Shown here piece after piece: positions 40,938 through 50,090 of a stretch of DNA of 64,000 nucleotides. Position 1 is the stretch's first letter, and every line of letters starts with the position of its first letter. The translations under genes and the position numbers were made by a program. The stretch covers positions 310,001-374,000 of the forward strand of contig NZ_CP041165.1 in the NCBI RefSeq assembly GCF_014905095.1, read 5' to 3'. Source of the DNA: Sulfurimonas marina (GTDB taxonomy: Bacteria; Campylobacterota; Campylobacteria; Campylobacterales; Sulfurimonadaceae). The notes beneath the pieces were generated by a model. The model did no database searches, had not been told where the DNA came from, and saw only the letters and a list, made by a program, of their open reading frames with translations.

Positions 40938-42176
40938 ATGAATTTAGAGAATCTGAAAAATCAAACTATTTTATTGCTTGGAAAACCGAGAGCTTTTAAC
41001 GAGGAGGAGTTTCTTTCTCAACTTAAAACTCATAATATTGAGCTGACTAGAGAGCTTGAGGATAATGTTCGTTTTATTATAGAGGGGAGAGTTCTAAGCC
41101 CTTACGAGCAAAACTTTTCCGATGAGTTGTATGAGATGAAAAAGTTTGAATTTGTCTCTATAGATGAACTCGAAAAACTCTTAGCTGAGGAGATCGATGA
41201 TAACGTACTTTTGATGAGTCTGAAACTCTCACATGACCGTGATCGAATGAAGAGTTTTCTGCAAAACGGGTGTATAACTGACGGGCTCTTTTTTAAACTG
41301 CTAAAGAGTTACAAATGGGGCGGGGAAGATTTCTTTGAAAACGATGATAACCGTGACGTAACGGCGGCACTCATTGAGCGTTTTTATGAGAATATAGAGC
41401 GTAACCACAATGTACAGTTTGCGACAACGGGTCTAATCCATCTTATATCTCAGACGAAAGATGAAGAGTTGCTTGAAGCGATTAGTGATCTTGAGCCTAT
41501 CAAGTTTCATCCAAAGATAAAAGTTATTTTAGCGACTCATCCTAACACGCCTAAAAAGGTTTTAAAACGATTTTTAAAAGAGGGTGACGATGAGGTTTTA
41601 GAAGTGATCTACTCTAACGTCAACCTCGATAAGATGATCGCAAAGAGCTTGATAGATGAAGCAGATATCGCGAAAAAGATAGCGGCAAACATAGCCCTTG
41701 ATGATGAGCTGTTTAGATTGTTAGAAAACTATTCGGATCAGCTCGCAAAAAACACTACTCTAACTGAGGAGATGCAGCAAAGCTTATTTGATATGTCTGA
41801 AGAGAGTGTTGATGAAAATCTGGTACAAAACAGCAGTGTAAAGGGAGAGCTTTTAGAAGAACTCTATCAAAAATCGGCTCATCTGCAACGTTACATTTTA
41901 GAGAACAATTCGACACCAAAAGAGATTTTAGAGAGTGCTTTTGAAGATGTTAACAATCATCTCTCACTTGCTAAAAATATTTCCACTCCACAAGAGATAC
42001 TTACGAAACTTTATGAATTGGGTGATGCCGAAGTGCTGTTAGAGCTTGCAAAAAATGAAAACACACCGGTTGAACTGCTTTACCAAATGCAGTTAGACAG
42101 CAGATTTGAGAGGGCTGTAAGAACAAACGAGGCCTTTGGAAAACATATTCAGACAGAAAATATAGGATGGTTATGA
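40938..42176 (+). CDS. Helical-repeat (LRV-like) protein, first gene of a MoxR-VWA operon
   Basis: A soluble 412-residue protein with no known enzyme motif. The first 75 residues (QTILLLGKPRAFNEEEFLSQ, then VRFIIEGRVLSPYEQ) have an alternating pattern loosely like a BRCT domain. From about residue 180 on there are degenerate helical repeats of about 22-28 residues carrying A-N/T-x-x-x-T/S-P-x-E-x-L cores: ATHPNTPKKVL, NNSTPKEILESA, KNISTPQEILTKL, KNENTPVELLYQM. This is the leucine-rich-repeat-variant style used for protein binding. It overlaps the MoxR gene by 4 bases. The likely role is a substrate- or partner-recognition subunit for the ATPase; this is inference from context. Confidence 0.7.
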   Translation: MNLENLKNQTILLLGKPRAFNEEEFLSQLKTHNIELTRELEDNVRFIIEGRVLSPYEQNFSDELYEMKKFEFVSIDELEKLLAEEIDDNVLLMSLKLSHDRDRMKSFLQNGCITDGLFFKLLKSYKWGGEDFFENDDNRDVTAALIERFYENIERNHNVQFATTGLIHLISQTKDEELLEAISDLEPIKFHPKIKVILATHPNTPKKVLKRFLKEGDDEVLEVIYSNVNLDKMIAKSLIDEADIAKKIAANIALDDELFRLLENYSDQLAKNTTLTEEMQQSLFDMSEESVDENLVQNSSVKGELLEELYQKSAHLQRYILENNSTPKEILESAFEDVNNHLSLAKNISTPQEILTKLYELGDAEVLLELAKNENTPVELLYQMQLDSRFERAVRTNEAFGKHIQTENIGWL

Positions 42177-43162
42177 AAGCGACAAATTTAGTAAAATCAT
42201 TAACGGCTTTGATCGAGAAAAAAGTACCTACATTTCTTTGGGGTGCTCCTGGGATTGGAAAATCTTCCATAGTGAGAGAGATAGCAGAATCTCAAAATGT
42301 TGGTTTTATTGACCTGCGTCTGGCCCTAATGGACCCGACAGATCTCAAGGGAATTCCTTTTTACGATAAAGAGAGTCATACGGCACTTTGGGCACCGCCT
42401 GCATTTCTACCAAAAGAGGGGGAAGGGATACTCTTTTTAGATGAGTTAAACTCCGCTCCTCCTGCTGTGCAGTCTTCTGCATACCAGTTGATCCTCGATC
42501 GTAAGATCGGAGAGTATGAGCTACCTGAAGGCTGGGCGATCGTAGCTGCAGGAAACCGTGAGGGTGATCGCGGTGTTACATATAAAATGCCTTCCCCTCT
42601 TGCAAACAGATTTGTGCACTTTGAGCTAGAAGTGGATGTGGATGACTGGAGAGAGTGGGCGTATAAAAGTGAGATAGAACCGAGCATCATTGCCTATATC
42701 TCATACAAAAACGAACACCTTTTTACCTTTGATCCTAAAAACGATACAAAAAGTTTTGCCACTCCGAGAAGCTGGGAATATGTAGATAAGATTATGAAAG
42801 CGGAGATCACTTCTGATGTGATACTCGATACGCTAAGCGGTGCGATCGGAAAAGATGTGGCAGTTGGCTTTTTGAGCTTCGTAAAAGTGATGGACAAACT
42901 GCCTGATATTAACAAAATCCTTGAGGGGAATAGTTCTGAGTACCCTGAAGAGATCGATGTGCTTTATTCACTTGCTTCAGCTCTTGTAAGCGGTATATTA
43001 AAAGATGAGAGTAAGTTAGAAAATCTTTTAAAATATACACTTGAACTTAAAGGGGAATTTGCCGTTATGATCGTACAAGACTTGCAAAGAAACGGCATAA
43101 CTATGGAGCATAGCCCTGCATTTAAAGAATGGGTACAGAAGTTTTCTTATCTGCTAGCATAA
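42173..43162 (+). CDS. MoxR-family AAA+ ATPase
   Basis: A 329-residue AAA+ protein: Walker A GAPGIGKSSI near residue 22, DLRLALMDPTDLKGIPF, Walker B GILFLDELNSAPPAVQ, sensor IVAAGNREGDRGVTYKMPSPLANRF and a C-terminal lid. MoxR proteins are chaperone-like ATPases that work with VWA-domain partners to insert metals or remodel complexes. AGGA at 42164-42167 favours ATG 42173 over 42167; it overlaps the repeat-protein stop (ATGA). The VWA gene follows after 1 nt. This variant (DLKGIP, MPSPLANRF) is the one usually found with DUF2201 partners. Confidence 0.88.
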   Translation: MKATNLVKSLTALIEKKVPTFLWGAPGIGKSSIVREIAESQNVGFIDLRLALMDPTDLKGIPFYDKESHTALWAPPAFLPKEGEGILFLDELNSAPPAVQSSAYQLILDRKIGEYELPEGWAIVAAGNREGDRGVTYKMPSPLANRFVHFELEVDVDDWREWAYKSEIEPSIIAYISYKNEHLFTFDPKNDTKSFATPRSWEYVDKIMKAEITSDVILDTLSGAIGKDVAVGFLSFVKVMDKLPDINKILEGNSSEYPEEIDVLYSLASALVSGILKDESKLENLLKYTLELKGEFAVMIVQDLQRNGITMEHSPAFKEWVQKFSYLLA

Positions 43163-43163
43163 T

Positions 43164-44306
43164 ATGAATATACAAGAAAAGATTTCACAAGCCAAAGCAA
43201 AACTTTTAGTAGAGTATCCTTACTTTGGTACTCTTGCTTCAAAGATCTCATTAGAACTTAATGATGATCTAGAGAGTTTCAAGTCTGACGGTAAAAAGAT
43301 TGAGTATCGCGAAGAGTATCTTTCAGATCTTGAGCTTAGTGAGATAGAGTTTATCTTGGCAAACGGTGCCATGCACAAGGCTCTAGCTCATGAAAACCGC
43401 AAAGGAGATCGAAGCGGTTGGTTATGGCGAATGGCTACAGATATAGCGATTAATGATATGCTTCTTGAAAACGGTCTTGATATGCCTTATGGTGCAGAGT
43501 ATAGAAAACGGTTTGCAGGGATGTATGCCGAAGAGATTTATGCCGAGTTAAAAGATGATATCTTACGCGATGATGAAGATCTAGAGTATGAAGCGGATGA
43601 TGCCGACGATGTTGAGAAAAAAGATGAAGAGCAAAAGCAGGAGCAGCAACAGCAACAAACTGAAGAGGAACTGCAAGAGGAGATACTTCAAGAGCAGTTG
43701 ATGGCGGAAGAGGCGATCTCTCTTTTGGAGCAAAAGTTTCAAAGCGGTGAAGCTCCTGAATCTATAGAGCGTTTTTTTGATATAAGTGGCTTTGGAAAGA
43801 TAAACTGGCGTGATGAGCTTAGAGATGCGATCGATAAATATTATAGAGATGACTACACTTTGCTTCCACCTTCAAAAAAACTGTTGTATCAGGGGATCTA
43901 CCTTCCATCAAACATCTCAAACACTTTTAAACTTGTGATTGCCATTGACTCCTCCGGCTCGATCGATGAGGAGCTGTTAAATCAGTTTTTGAGCGAAGTG
44001 AACTTTTTGATGGAGCATGTACAAAACTATGAGATTACTCTTATAGTGTGTGACGATATGATCCACTCACACCAAACTTTTTACAGCGGAGAGCCTTTAG
44101 AAGTAAAAGTTGTAGGGAGTGGGGGGACTGATTTTCGCCCTGTATTTGAGTTTATCGAGCAAAATATAGATGAGGTGAAACTGTTGCTTTATTTTACTGA
44201 TCTCGACGGTATTTTTCCTAAAGAGGAACCAAATTATGAAGTGAAATGGGTCTCTCTAAAAGAGAGTGAAATCCCATTTGGAGAGCTGAACTTACTCGAA
44301 GACTAA
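43164..44306 (+). CDS. DUF2201-like metallopeptidase-fold/VWA protein
   Basis: A 380-residue protein. The N-terminal part has AMHKALAHENRKGDRSGWLW followed by RMATDIAINDML, which resembles the HExxH-type putative metallopeptidase half of DUF2201; the glutamate of HExxH is lysine here, so peptidase activity is doubtful. A low-complexity Glu/Gln linker (about residues 140-180) follows. The C-terminal VWA-like domain has the metal-ion-dependent adhesion motif DSSGS near residue 268 and LLYFTDLDGIFPKEEP. It is the presumed adaptor for the MoxR ATPase. The last 15 bases overlap the convergent GGDEF-like gene. Confidence 0.83.
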   Translation: MNIQEKISQAKAKLLVEYPYFGTLASKISLELNDDLESFKSDGKKIEYREEYLSDLELSEIEFILANGAMHKALAHENRKGDRSGWLWRMATDIAINDMLLENGLDMPYGAEYRKRFAGMYAEEIYAELKDDILRDDEDLEYEADDADDVEKKDEEQKQEQQQQQTEEELQEEILQEQLMAEEAISLLEQKFQSGEAPESIERFFDISGFGKINWRDELRDAIDKYYRDDYTLLPPSKKLLYQGIYLPSNISNTFKLVIAIDSSGSIDEELLNQFLSEVNFLMEHVQNYEITLIVCDDMIHSHQTFYSGEPLEVKVVGSGGTDFRPVFEFIEQNIDEVKLLLYFTDLDGIFPKEEPNYEVKWVSLKESEIPFGELNLLED

Positions 44307-45545
44307 GAGGTTTTTGCCTGAGTGTTTTGCTTTATATAAAAGCATATCTGCTTCGTTTAGGTTCTCTTCAATGCTCTCGTCCGTATTGTATAGAGTTGCA
44401 CCGAGTGAAATTGTAAACTTGATACTTTTTTCTTTGTCGATTTTAATAGTAGCGAGTTCCACTTCTGAACGGATCGCTTCATAGATATCTGCTGCAGTGT
44501 CTCTGTCGATATCTTTTAAAACTACACAAAAATCCTCTTCGCTGATTCGTGCTACGATATCGCTTGCATTTGTTCCACTTTGTAGGATATTTCCAAGGGC
44601 TACAAGCACTTTATCTCCAACTTCAGAACCGTATGTATCATTAAGGTGTTTAAAGTTGTCAATGTCGATAAGAGCAATTGCGAGCTTTATCTCATCCTCT
44701 TGAATATCCTCTAGGAATTCATTCATTAGGTTGTAAAAATTTCGTTTGTTATAAAGACCTGTAAGGTGATCTCTGTTTGCGTACTGAGTTATCATCTGTA
44801 TATTTTCCAACGCTTCGATCGAGTTGGTAATACGGCATGAAAACTCCTCTTTTGAGAAAGGTTTTTTGATGTAGTCGTTTGCCCCGTTTTTTAGAAAAAG
44901 TGCATTGATATCATCTGAATCGTTACCCGATAAAGCTACTACTGAGAGTTGATCTTTCGGGTATGTTTTTCTGATCTCTTTTGTGAGCTCTAAGCCGTTC
45001 ATTACAGGCATATTGTAATCAGTCAGAACTAAAGAGATGTCCGGATTTACGTTGAGTATCCCTAAAGCTTCCTCACCGTGGGCTACAGTGATAACATTAA
45101 AGAAATGATTTTCAAGCATAGTTTTCATCTGGTTTCTAAATACAAGAGAATCATCTACTACTAAAATTTTATGTTGCTGGTTTTGACGGAGCCTTTTAAT
45201 AGTATTGATAATATACTCGATATCGTTCATACCACTTTTGTTTACATAGTCAATAATGTTTTTCTCAAGCATTTTCTGTCTGAAATCTTTGTCGATATTA
45301 GCGCTTAAAACAAGTACATGGTTTTTGTTTTTTAAAGCGTAGTCGATCACCTCTCCATCGGGAGCATCCGGAAGATTTACATCTAGAACCGTAACAAAGT
45401 ATTTATACCCTTTTAAAAAGAGTTTCGCCTCTGCTAATGTAAAAGCGGTATCAACTTCCATATCTAAAGCGAGTGAGAGCTTTTTTGCTATGAGTTTTGC
45501 GAGTGATTTGTTATCTTCAACGATTAGTATTTTTTGTTTTTCCAT
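44292..45545 (-). CDS. Double-receiver response regulator with GGDEF-like output domain
   Basis: A PleD-like layout in 417 residues. Receiver 1 (1-118) has VEDN and the phospho-acceptor segment VTVLDVNLP; receiver 2 (125-245) has VVDDS, LVLTDYNMPVMNG and a KKPFS lysine. The GGDEF-like domain (255-417) begins DHLTGLYNKRNF and keeps IDIDNFKHLNDTYG, but the signature loop reads RISEEDF where active cyclases have RxGGDEF or RxGGEEF. Both glycines are replaced, so diguanylate cyclase activity is doubtful. It overlaps the PAP2 gene by 1 base and is the last gene of the eptA-PAP2 operon. Confidence 0.87.
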   Translation of the reverse strand: MEKQKILIVEDNKSLAKLIAKKLSLALDMEVDTAFTLAEAKLFLKGYKYFVTVLDVNLPDAPDGEVIDYALKNKNHVLVLSANIDKDFRQKMLEKNIIDYVNKSGMNDIEYIINTIKRLRQNQQHKILVVDDSLVFRNQMKTMLENHFFNVITVAHGEEALGILNVNPDISLVLTDYNMPVMNGLELTKEIRKTYPKDQLSVVALSGNDSDDINALFLKNGANDYIKKPFSKEEFSCRITNSIEALENIQMITQYANRDHLTGLYNKRNFYNLMNEFLEDIQEDEIKLAIALIDIDNFKHLNDTYGSEVGDKVLVALGNILQSGTNASDIVARISEEDFCVVLKDIDRDTAADIYEAIRSEVELATIKIDKEKSIKFTISLGATLYNTDESIEENLNEADMLLYKAKHSGKNLLVFE

Positions 45546-46237
45546 TATTCTACTACCTTTTCAACTTTTACAACACGTGCAATAATAAGAATGATTAGCC
45601 AAGCGAGCACCATTGTTATAAACGTATGACTGAAGAAATGATCCCCTATGATCATTTTGTACAGACCCATACTCCAGCCGATAACAAGTGCTACCCCAAT
45701 TGTGAAGTATTGGTCTTTTCTCTTTTTGAATAAAAAAGCCAAACTCAGCAGTGCGAAACCACCACTTGCATGACCCGCAGGCCAACACTTTAGCTGATGT
45801 CCGCGAGAAAGAACTTCCTCGGGATAGTTTTCCCATACTTTTGTTTCAGGGTAAAGTCCGCCGTATTGGATCACGTCTCTTGGACAAGGCATATTTGTAT
45901 TTGATTTTAAAAGCCCTGTGATTGAGGGTACCATAATGGCAGCTAGAACAACAACCAAAATACCTCGTCTTGATTTTCTGACAAGTGTACTCACTTTGTA
46001 AAAGGCAAGTGAGAATAAAAATAAAACACTGATAAGGATAAGAAGTTTTTTGATCCCGTCATAAAAAATAAATTTATAAGGCTCTACATTGGGTGAGAGG
46101 ATCCAATGTTTTTCACTTAAGTTATAAAACATATCTTGAAGATATAGATCAAAACCGCTAAGACCAAAAAAAACTATGCTAAAAACTAGCAGGGAAAAAG
46201 TAAAAAGTATATTTTTAGTGCTTGCCATTGAAGACAT
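45545..46237 (-). CDS. PAP2-family phosphatase, probable lipid A 1-phosphatase (LpxE-like)
   Basis: A 230-residue membrane protein with about six hydrophobic helices and the three PAP2 phosphatase motifs: KSNTNMPCPRD (motif 1, K-x6-RP-like with altered RP order), CWPAGHASGG (motif 2) and GLYKMIIGDHFFSHTF (motif 3; H-x3-D-like region altered). In H. pylori the lipid A 1-phosphatase gene lies next to the phosphoethanolamine transferase gene, as here. It overlaps eptA by 23 bp and the GGDEF-like gene by 1 bp, so the three are translationally linked. Dephosphorylation followed by phosphoethanolamine addition would lower surface charge and raise polymyxin resistance. Confidence 0.82.
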   Translation of the reverse strand: MSSMASTKNILFTFSLLVFSIVFFGLSGFDLYLQDMFYNLSEKHWILSPNVEPYKFIFYDGIKKLLILISVLFLFSLAFYKVSTLVRKSRRGILVVVLAAIMVPSITGLLKSNTNMPCPRDVIQYGGLYPETKVWENYPEEVLSRGHQLKCWPAGHASGGFALLSLAFLFKKRKDQYFTIGVALVIGWSMGLYKMIIGDHFFSHTFITMVLAWLIILIIARVVKVEKVVE

Positions 46238-47831
46238 CCAGATCTTTGTCGTACGCTTCTGTTTTTACTTTAAAGATACCGAGCATTGAGTGAAACAGGT
46301 TGTCTTGAGTAAATTTTTGCTCTTTTACAGCTTCTATTTTTTCCATATTTACATCTTGTTTCATTTGCTCGCCAAACCACATAAATGCACCAATGTGTGT
46401 TTGTGCATCAGGGGCCATAAAGTACGGCAGACCGTGAAGATATACACCACCTTCCCCGAGAGATTCACCGTGGTCACTCATGTAAAACATTGCCGTTTTA
46501 TAATCTTTGTCATATTGTTTCAAAAATGAAATTGTTTTTGAAAGGAAAAAGTCTGTATATAACAATGCATTATCATAAGCATTTTTGATCTCTTCTTGTG
46601 TACACTCTTCAAGTTGGTTTGTTTCACATACAGGTGTATATTTTTCAAACTCTTTTGGATAGCGTTTGTAGTATGCCGGACCGTGGTTACCCATTTGGTG
46701 CAGTACAATAAACATATTTTTGTCTTTGTTTTTCTCAATGAAGTCATCAAGTCCTATAAGCATACCAATATCACGACATTCACCGTCCTCTGTACAGATT
46801 GTGTTAAGTTTATTGGATTTATAGTTCTCATAAGGAACTCTTAGCGCCATCCCTTTGGAGTCTGAGTTGTTATCACGCCATAAAACTGCTATGTCATCTG
46901 TATGTGCAAGTACATCTAAAATATTTTCGTGTGTGATCCCTTTTTTGTATGAATATTCATCTCTCTCAAACGGAGAGAACATACAAGGTACAGATTCTGC
47001 CGTTGAAGTTCCACATGAAAATACATTTGAGAAGTTGATAATATCCTCTTTGCTTAAACGTGGATTTGTCTCTCTTTCATAACCGTTGAGTGAAAAATGA
47101 TCAGCACGAGCCGCTTCACCCACTACAAAGATTACAAGTTTTTTAGTTTCGTTTGCATCCCCTTCGATCTTCGCATCTTCACCTAACGGTTTTACAATGA
47201 TAGGACCCGAGTTAAATGTTTTATTGATGTATTTTCCAGTTGAATAGATCCAGTATGGAGGATTTGTAGAGTAACGAAGCGGTTTATGCTCACGGAAAAA
47301 CGATGTGTAGTGTTTAGAGAAGATAAACACAGAGAGCAGTACAAGTGCTAACGCACCAAACACAGTTACGATCTTTGCAAACATCTCTTTTTTAAACGAA
47401 CCGTATTCGATCTTTGATTTATAGACTAAAAATGCCGGTAGCAAACCTAAAAAGATAAAATAAAGAACCTGTTTGATACTAATAAGATCAAGTGTTTCAG
47501 CCATATCTGTCTGCATCATATTTCTGATCATAGTGTCGTCTATAACGACTTTGTATGAATTCATAAAATAGTTTGTCATTGATGAGACAATAAGGATGAG
47601 GATAATGATAGGTTTAAGTGTGTATTTGGAACTTACCAGTGTTAAAAGCAAGCTTGTAACTGCAAAGAGTACAACTGCCAAAGAGATTAAAAACCCTGAA
47701 TTTGAAAAGTTGAAAGGGTACACTTCTAACACATTGTGAAAAAAAGCGTAGTTGTCAAAAAGGACTAAAAAAAGTGCCGTAAAAAGTATGAGTTTTGTTT
47801 GTGTAAGTGCTTTGATAATGGTTTCCTTCAT
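46215..47831 (-). CDS. eptA: Lipid A phosphoethanolamine transferase (EptA-like)
   Basis: A 538-residue inner-membrane protein with five N-terminal helices and a periplasmic alkaline-phosphatase-fold domain. Catalytic features are VVGEAARADHFSLNGYERETNP (metal ligand Glu), CGTSTAESVPCMFS with the nucleophilic threonine, and YMSDHGESLGE near the C terminus; cysteine pairs expected for disulfides are present (CTEDGEC, CETNQLEEC). It transfers phosphoethanolamine to lipid A. No Shine-Dalgarno is obvious. It is the first gene of the minus-strand operon with the PAP2 phosphatase and the regulator. Confidence 0.92.
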   Translation of the reverse strand: MKETIIKALTQTKLILFTALFLVLFDNYAFFHNVLEVYPFNFSNSGFLISLAVVLFAVTSLLLTLVSSKYTLKPIIILILIVSSMTNYFMNSYKVVIDDTMIRNMMQTDMAETLDLISIKQVLYFIFLGLLPAFLVYKSKIEYGSFKKEMFAKIVTVFGALALVLLSVFIFSKHYTSFFREHKPLRYSTNPPYWIYSTGKYINKTFNSGPIIVKPLGEDAKIEGDANETKKLVIFVVGEAARADHFSLNGYERETNPRLSKEDIINFSNVFSCGTSTAESVPCMFSPFERDEYSYKKGITHENILDVLAHTDDIAVLWRDNNSDSKGMALRVPYENYKSNKLNTICTEDGECRDIGMLIGLDDFIEKNKDKNMFIVLHQMGNHGPAYYKRYPKEFEKYTPVCETNQLEECTQEEIKNAYDNALLYTDFFLSKTISFLKQYDKDYKTAMFYMSDHGESLGEGGVYLHGLPYFMAPDAQTHIGAFMWFGEQMKQDVNMEKIEAVKEQKFTQDNLFHSMLGIFKVKTEAYDKDLDVFNGKH

Positions 47832-47905
47832 TGAACTGTTTGTAAAACAATATAAATTTTTGAAATTGTAGCAAATTTAAACAAATACTTGCTACTCTTG
47901 CACTT

Positions 47906-49168
47906 ATGAAAAGTGAAGTAACGGGTCTGCTTGAATCAGGAAGTAATGTTTTTTTAACGGGTGGGGCCGGAGTTGGTAAAACTACGATCACGCAAGAGGT
48001 GATCAAACATTATGAAAGTGAGGCAAAAAAAGTTGCAAAACTGGCCTCTACAGCAATGGCAGCTACCCTTGTGGGTGGGCAGACACTTCACAGTTTTTTT
48101 GATTTTGGAATTGCAGGCTCTTTAGAGGAGTTGGAAAAAAACGGCAAACTGGAACCGAAGAAGAAGTTAAAAAAACTTATAAACTCCCTTACACTTATTG
48201 TGATTGATGAGATCTCTATGGTTAGCAGCTCTTTGATGGAGATGGTTGCCTATCGCTTGGAGCAGTGTGAATTTGAAGGCTCTGTTTTGGTAGTCGGGGA
48301 TTTCTTGCAATTGCCGCCTGTGGTTAGAGGCTCGCAAAGAGCAGAGTTTGCTTTTGAATCGCCATCTTGGGATGAATTGGATTTTAAAGTTGTTGAACTT
48401 ACACATATCTACAGAACCGATGATCAGAAATTTATAGAGCTTTTAGGGCATGTACGTTTCGGCTATGTAGATGAAGATGTCCATAACCAGCTTAATCATT
48501 ATATAAAACCGCTTCCAAATGAACTCAATAACTTTACCTTTTTGTTCGGAAAAAATATCTCCGCTTCACAGCACAATAAAAATCAGCTGGAAAATATTGA
48601 AGGGGAGCTTTACTCTAAAGAGGCACAGGTAATTAAACACAAAACAAGTGTTAACGATAAAGAGGTAGAGAGATTTTTTGATGATGCCAGGATTGAAAAA
48701 GAGCTGGAACTAAAGATCAATGCCCCTGTACTTTTTACAAGAAACGCTTGGAACTACTATAACGGTGAGCGCGGCGTGATCGTAAACATAGATGAGCAGT
48801 ATCTTTACGTACAAAAATCTGACGGACGTGTAGTGAAACTGGAAACGGTTGCACAAAGCAAATCGCAGTGGGTTGAAAAAACGATAAACGGCAAAAAAGA
48901 GATGGTTGAGGAGAGCAGTTTTTCAATCTATCAGTATCCTGTAAAACTTGCCTTTGCGATCACCATTCACAAGTCGCAAGGGATGAGTATTGAAAACCTG
49001 ATCATAGATACAAGGCAGATATTTGCCCCATCACAGTTTTATGTAGCGCTCTCAAGAAGTTCTAATCCAAATAATCTTATACTGATCGCACCAAATACAC
49101 AATGGTATAATCTTGCTTTTGTAGACCCTCAAGCACTCGCATTTGTTAAACAAGGTTCAAAATGTTAA
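47906..49168 (+). CDS. Pif1/RecD-like superfamily 1B helicase
   Basis: A compact 420-residue helicase. Walker A is FLTGGAGVGKTT near residue 17, followed by STAMAATLVGGQTLHSFF, Walker B LIVIDEISMVS, GDFLQLPPV, ELTHIYRTDD and the C-terminal LAFAITIHKSQGMSIENLIID and YVALSRSSNPNNLIL. Pif1-like proteins unwind 5'-3', including G-quadruplex and replication-blocking structures. It has no N-terminal nuclease or HhH domain, unlike the RecD2-like protein at 5570. The ATG has no Shine-Dalgarno; TACTCT lies 7 nt upstream, a weak leaderless candidate. The end overlaps the EamA gene by 7 bases. Confidence 0.9.
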   Translation: MKSEVTGLLESGSNVFLTGGAGVGKTTITQEVIKHYESEAKKVAKLASTAMAATLVGGQTLHSFFDFGIAGSLEELEKNGKLEPKKKLKKLINSLTLIVIDEISMVSSSLMEMVAYRLEQCEFEGSVLVVGDFLQLPPVVRGSQRAEFAFESPSWDELDFKVVELTHIYRTDDQKFIELLGHVRFGYVDEDVHNQLNHYIKPLPNELNNFTFLFGKNISASQHNKNQLENIEGELYSKEAQVIKHKTSVNDKEVERFFDDARIEKELELKINAPVLFTRNAWNYYNGERGVIVNIDEQYLYVQKSDGRVVKLETVAQSKSQWVEKTINGKKEMVEESSFSIYQYPVKLAFAITIHKSQGMSIENLIIDTRQIFAPSQFYVALSRSSNPNNLILIAPNTQWYNLAFVDPQALAFVKQGSKC

Positions 49169-50052
49169 GACAACTCGATAACGGCATACTCTACATGTTG
49201 CTCTCAGCACTTATCTCGGCACTCAACGGTGCACTTACAAAAATACTCGCAGATGATATGTCGGCTTTGGAGATAGTGTTTTTTAGAAATATGATTGGAA
49301 TCTTTTTAATCCTTTATGCACTTAGACATACCCCGCCTAAACTCAGCGGTGGAAGTTTTCATCTGCTCTTAACACGAGGCTTGTTCGGGTTTTTGGCAAT
49401 GATTCTCTTTTTCTACACTATTACGACTATCCCTTTAGGCGAAGCAATAACGCTCAATAAAACCTCACCGTTTTTTGTCACAATACTTGCTTTTTATCTT
49501 CTGGATGAAAAACTGAGTCCTATGACACTTTTAGCACTGCTTATCGGTTTTTTAGGGGTGATTTTAATAGTAAAACCTTTTGGTATGAGTTTATCGTATG
49601 AACATATCTTGGGAGTATTCGGCGGTTTTTTTGCAGCAGCTGCGTATACTACTATTAAGAGGATCAAAGATATTTACGATTCAAGGGTGATAGTTTTATC
49701 GTTTGTAGGGGTGGGGACAATTCTTCCAAGCTTACTCTTTTTGGCAGCTCCATATATAACGGCACCTGAGTCGATAGCTTTTCTATTTCCCGAGTTTATA
49801 ATGCCAAGTAGTTTCAAACTGTGGGCTTTAATAGCTTTTATGGCGTTGATCTCTACACTCTCACAATGGCTCCTTACAAAAGCGTACAGTGCAAAAAAAT
49901 TAAGTGTCGTAGGTGTGATCAGTTATACAAACATCCCCTTTGCGATCGGATTTGGATTTTTACTTGGGGATGCTTTTCCGGACAATTTAACATTTTTAGG
50001 AATAGCACTGATTATTTTTGGCGGTATATTGGTTGGGAGAAAAAAGAGTTAA
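49162..50052 (+). CDS. EamA/DMT-family transporter
   Basis: A 296-residue membrane protein with ten hydrophobic segments arranged as two EamA repeats: the first includes LYMLLSALISALNGALTKIL and FFYTITTIPLGEAI, the second ALIAFMALISTLSQWLL and SYTNIPFAIGFGFLLGD. The segment LTKAYSAKKLSVVGVISYTN is typical of the RhaT/DMT exporters. Substrate unknown. The start overlaps the helicase stop, so the two may be co-transcribed. It starts with a normal ATG, in contrast to the other EamA gene in this window. Confidence 0.87.
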   Translation: MLRQLDNGILYMLLSALISALNGALTKILADDMSALEIVFFRNMIGIFLILYALRHTPPKLSGGSFHLLLTRGLFGFLAMILFFYTITTIPLGEAITLNKTSPFFVTILAFYLLDEKLSPMTLLALLIGFLGVILIVKPFGMSLSYEHILGVFGGFFAAAAYTTIKRIKDIYDSRVIVLSFVGVGTILPSLLFLAAPYITAPESIAFLFPEFIMPSSFKLWALIAFMALISTLSQWLLTKAYSAKKLSVVGVISYTNIPFAIGFGFLLGDAFPDNLTFLGIALIIFGGILVGRKKS

Positions 50053-50090
50053 TTTTTTGGTATCATAGTTCAATTAAAAGGGTGCATATA

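Noticed and set aside
46290-47082. Several small plus-strand frames opposite eptA
   Set aside because: Cys/Val/Phe-rich shadows of the eptA coding strand without ribosome sites.
49821-50090. N-terminal extension of the pyruvate-kinase-like frame into the EamA gene
   Set aside because: It is antiphase to a well-supported EamA gene, has no sensible composition, and a Shine-Dalgarno precedes ATG 50091.
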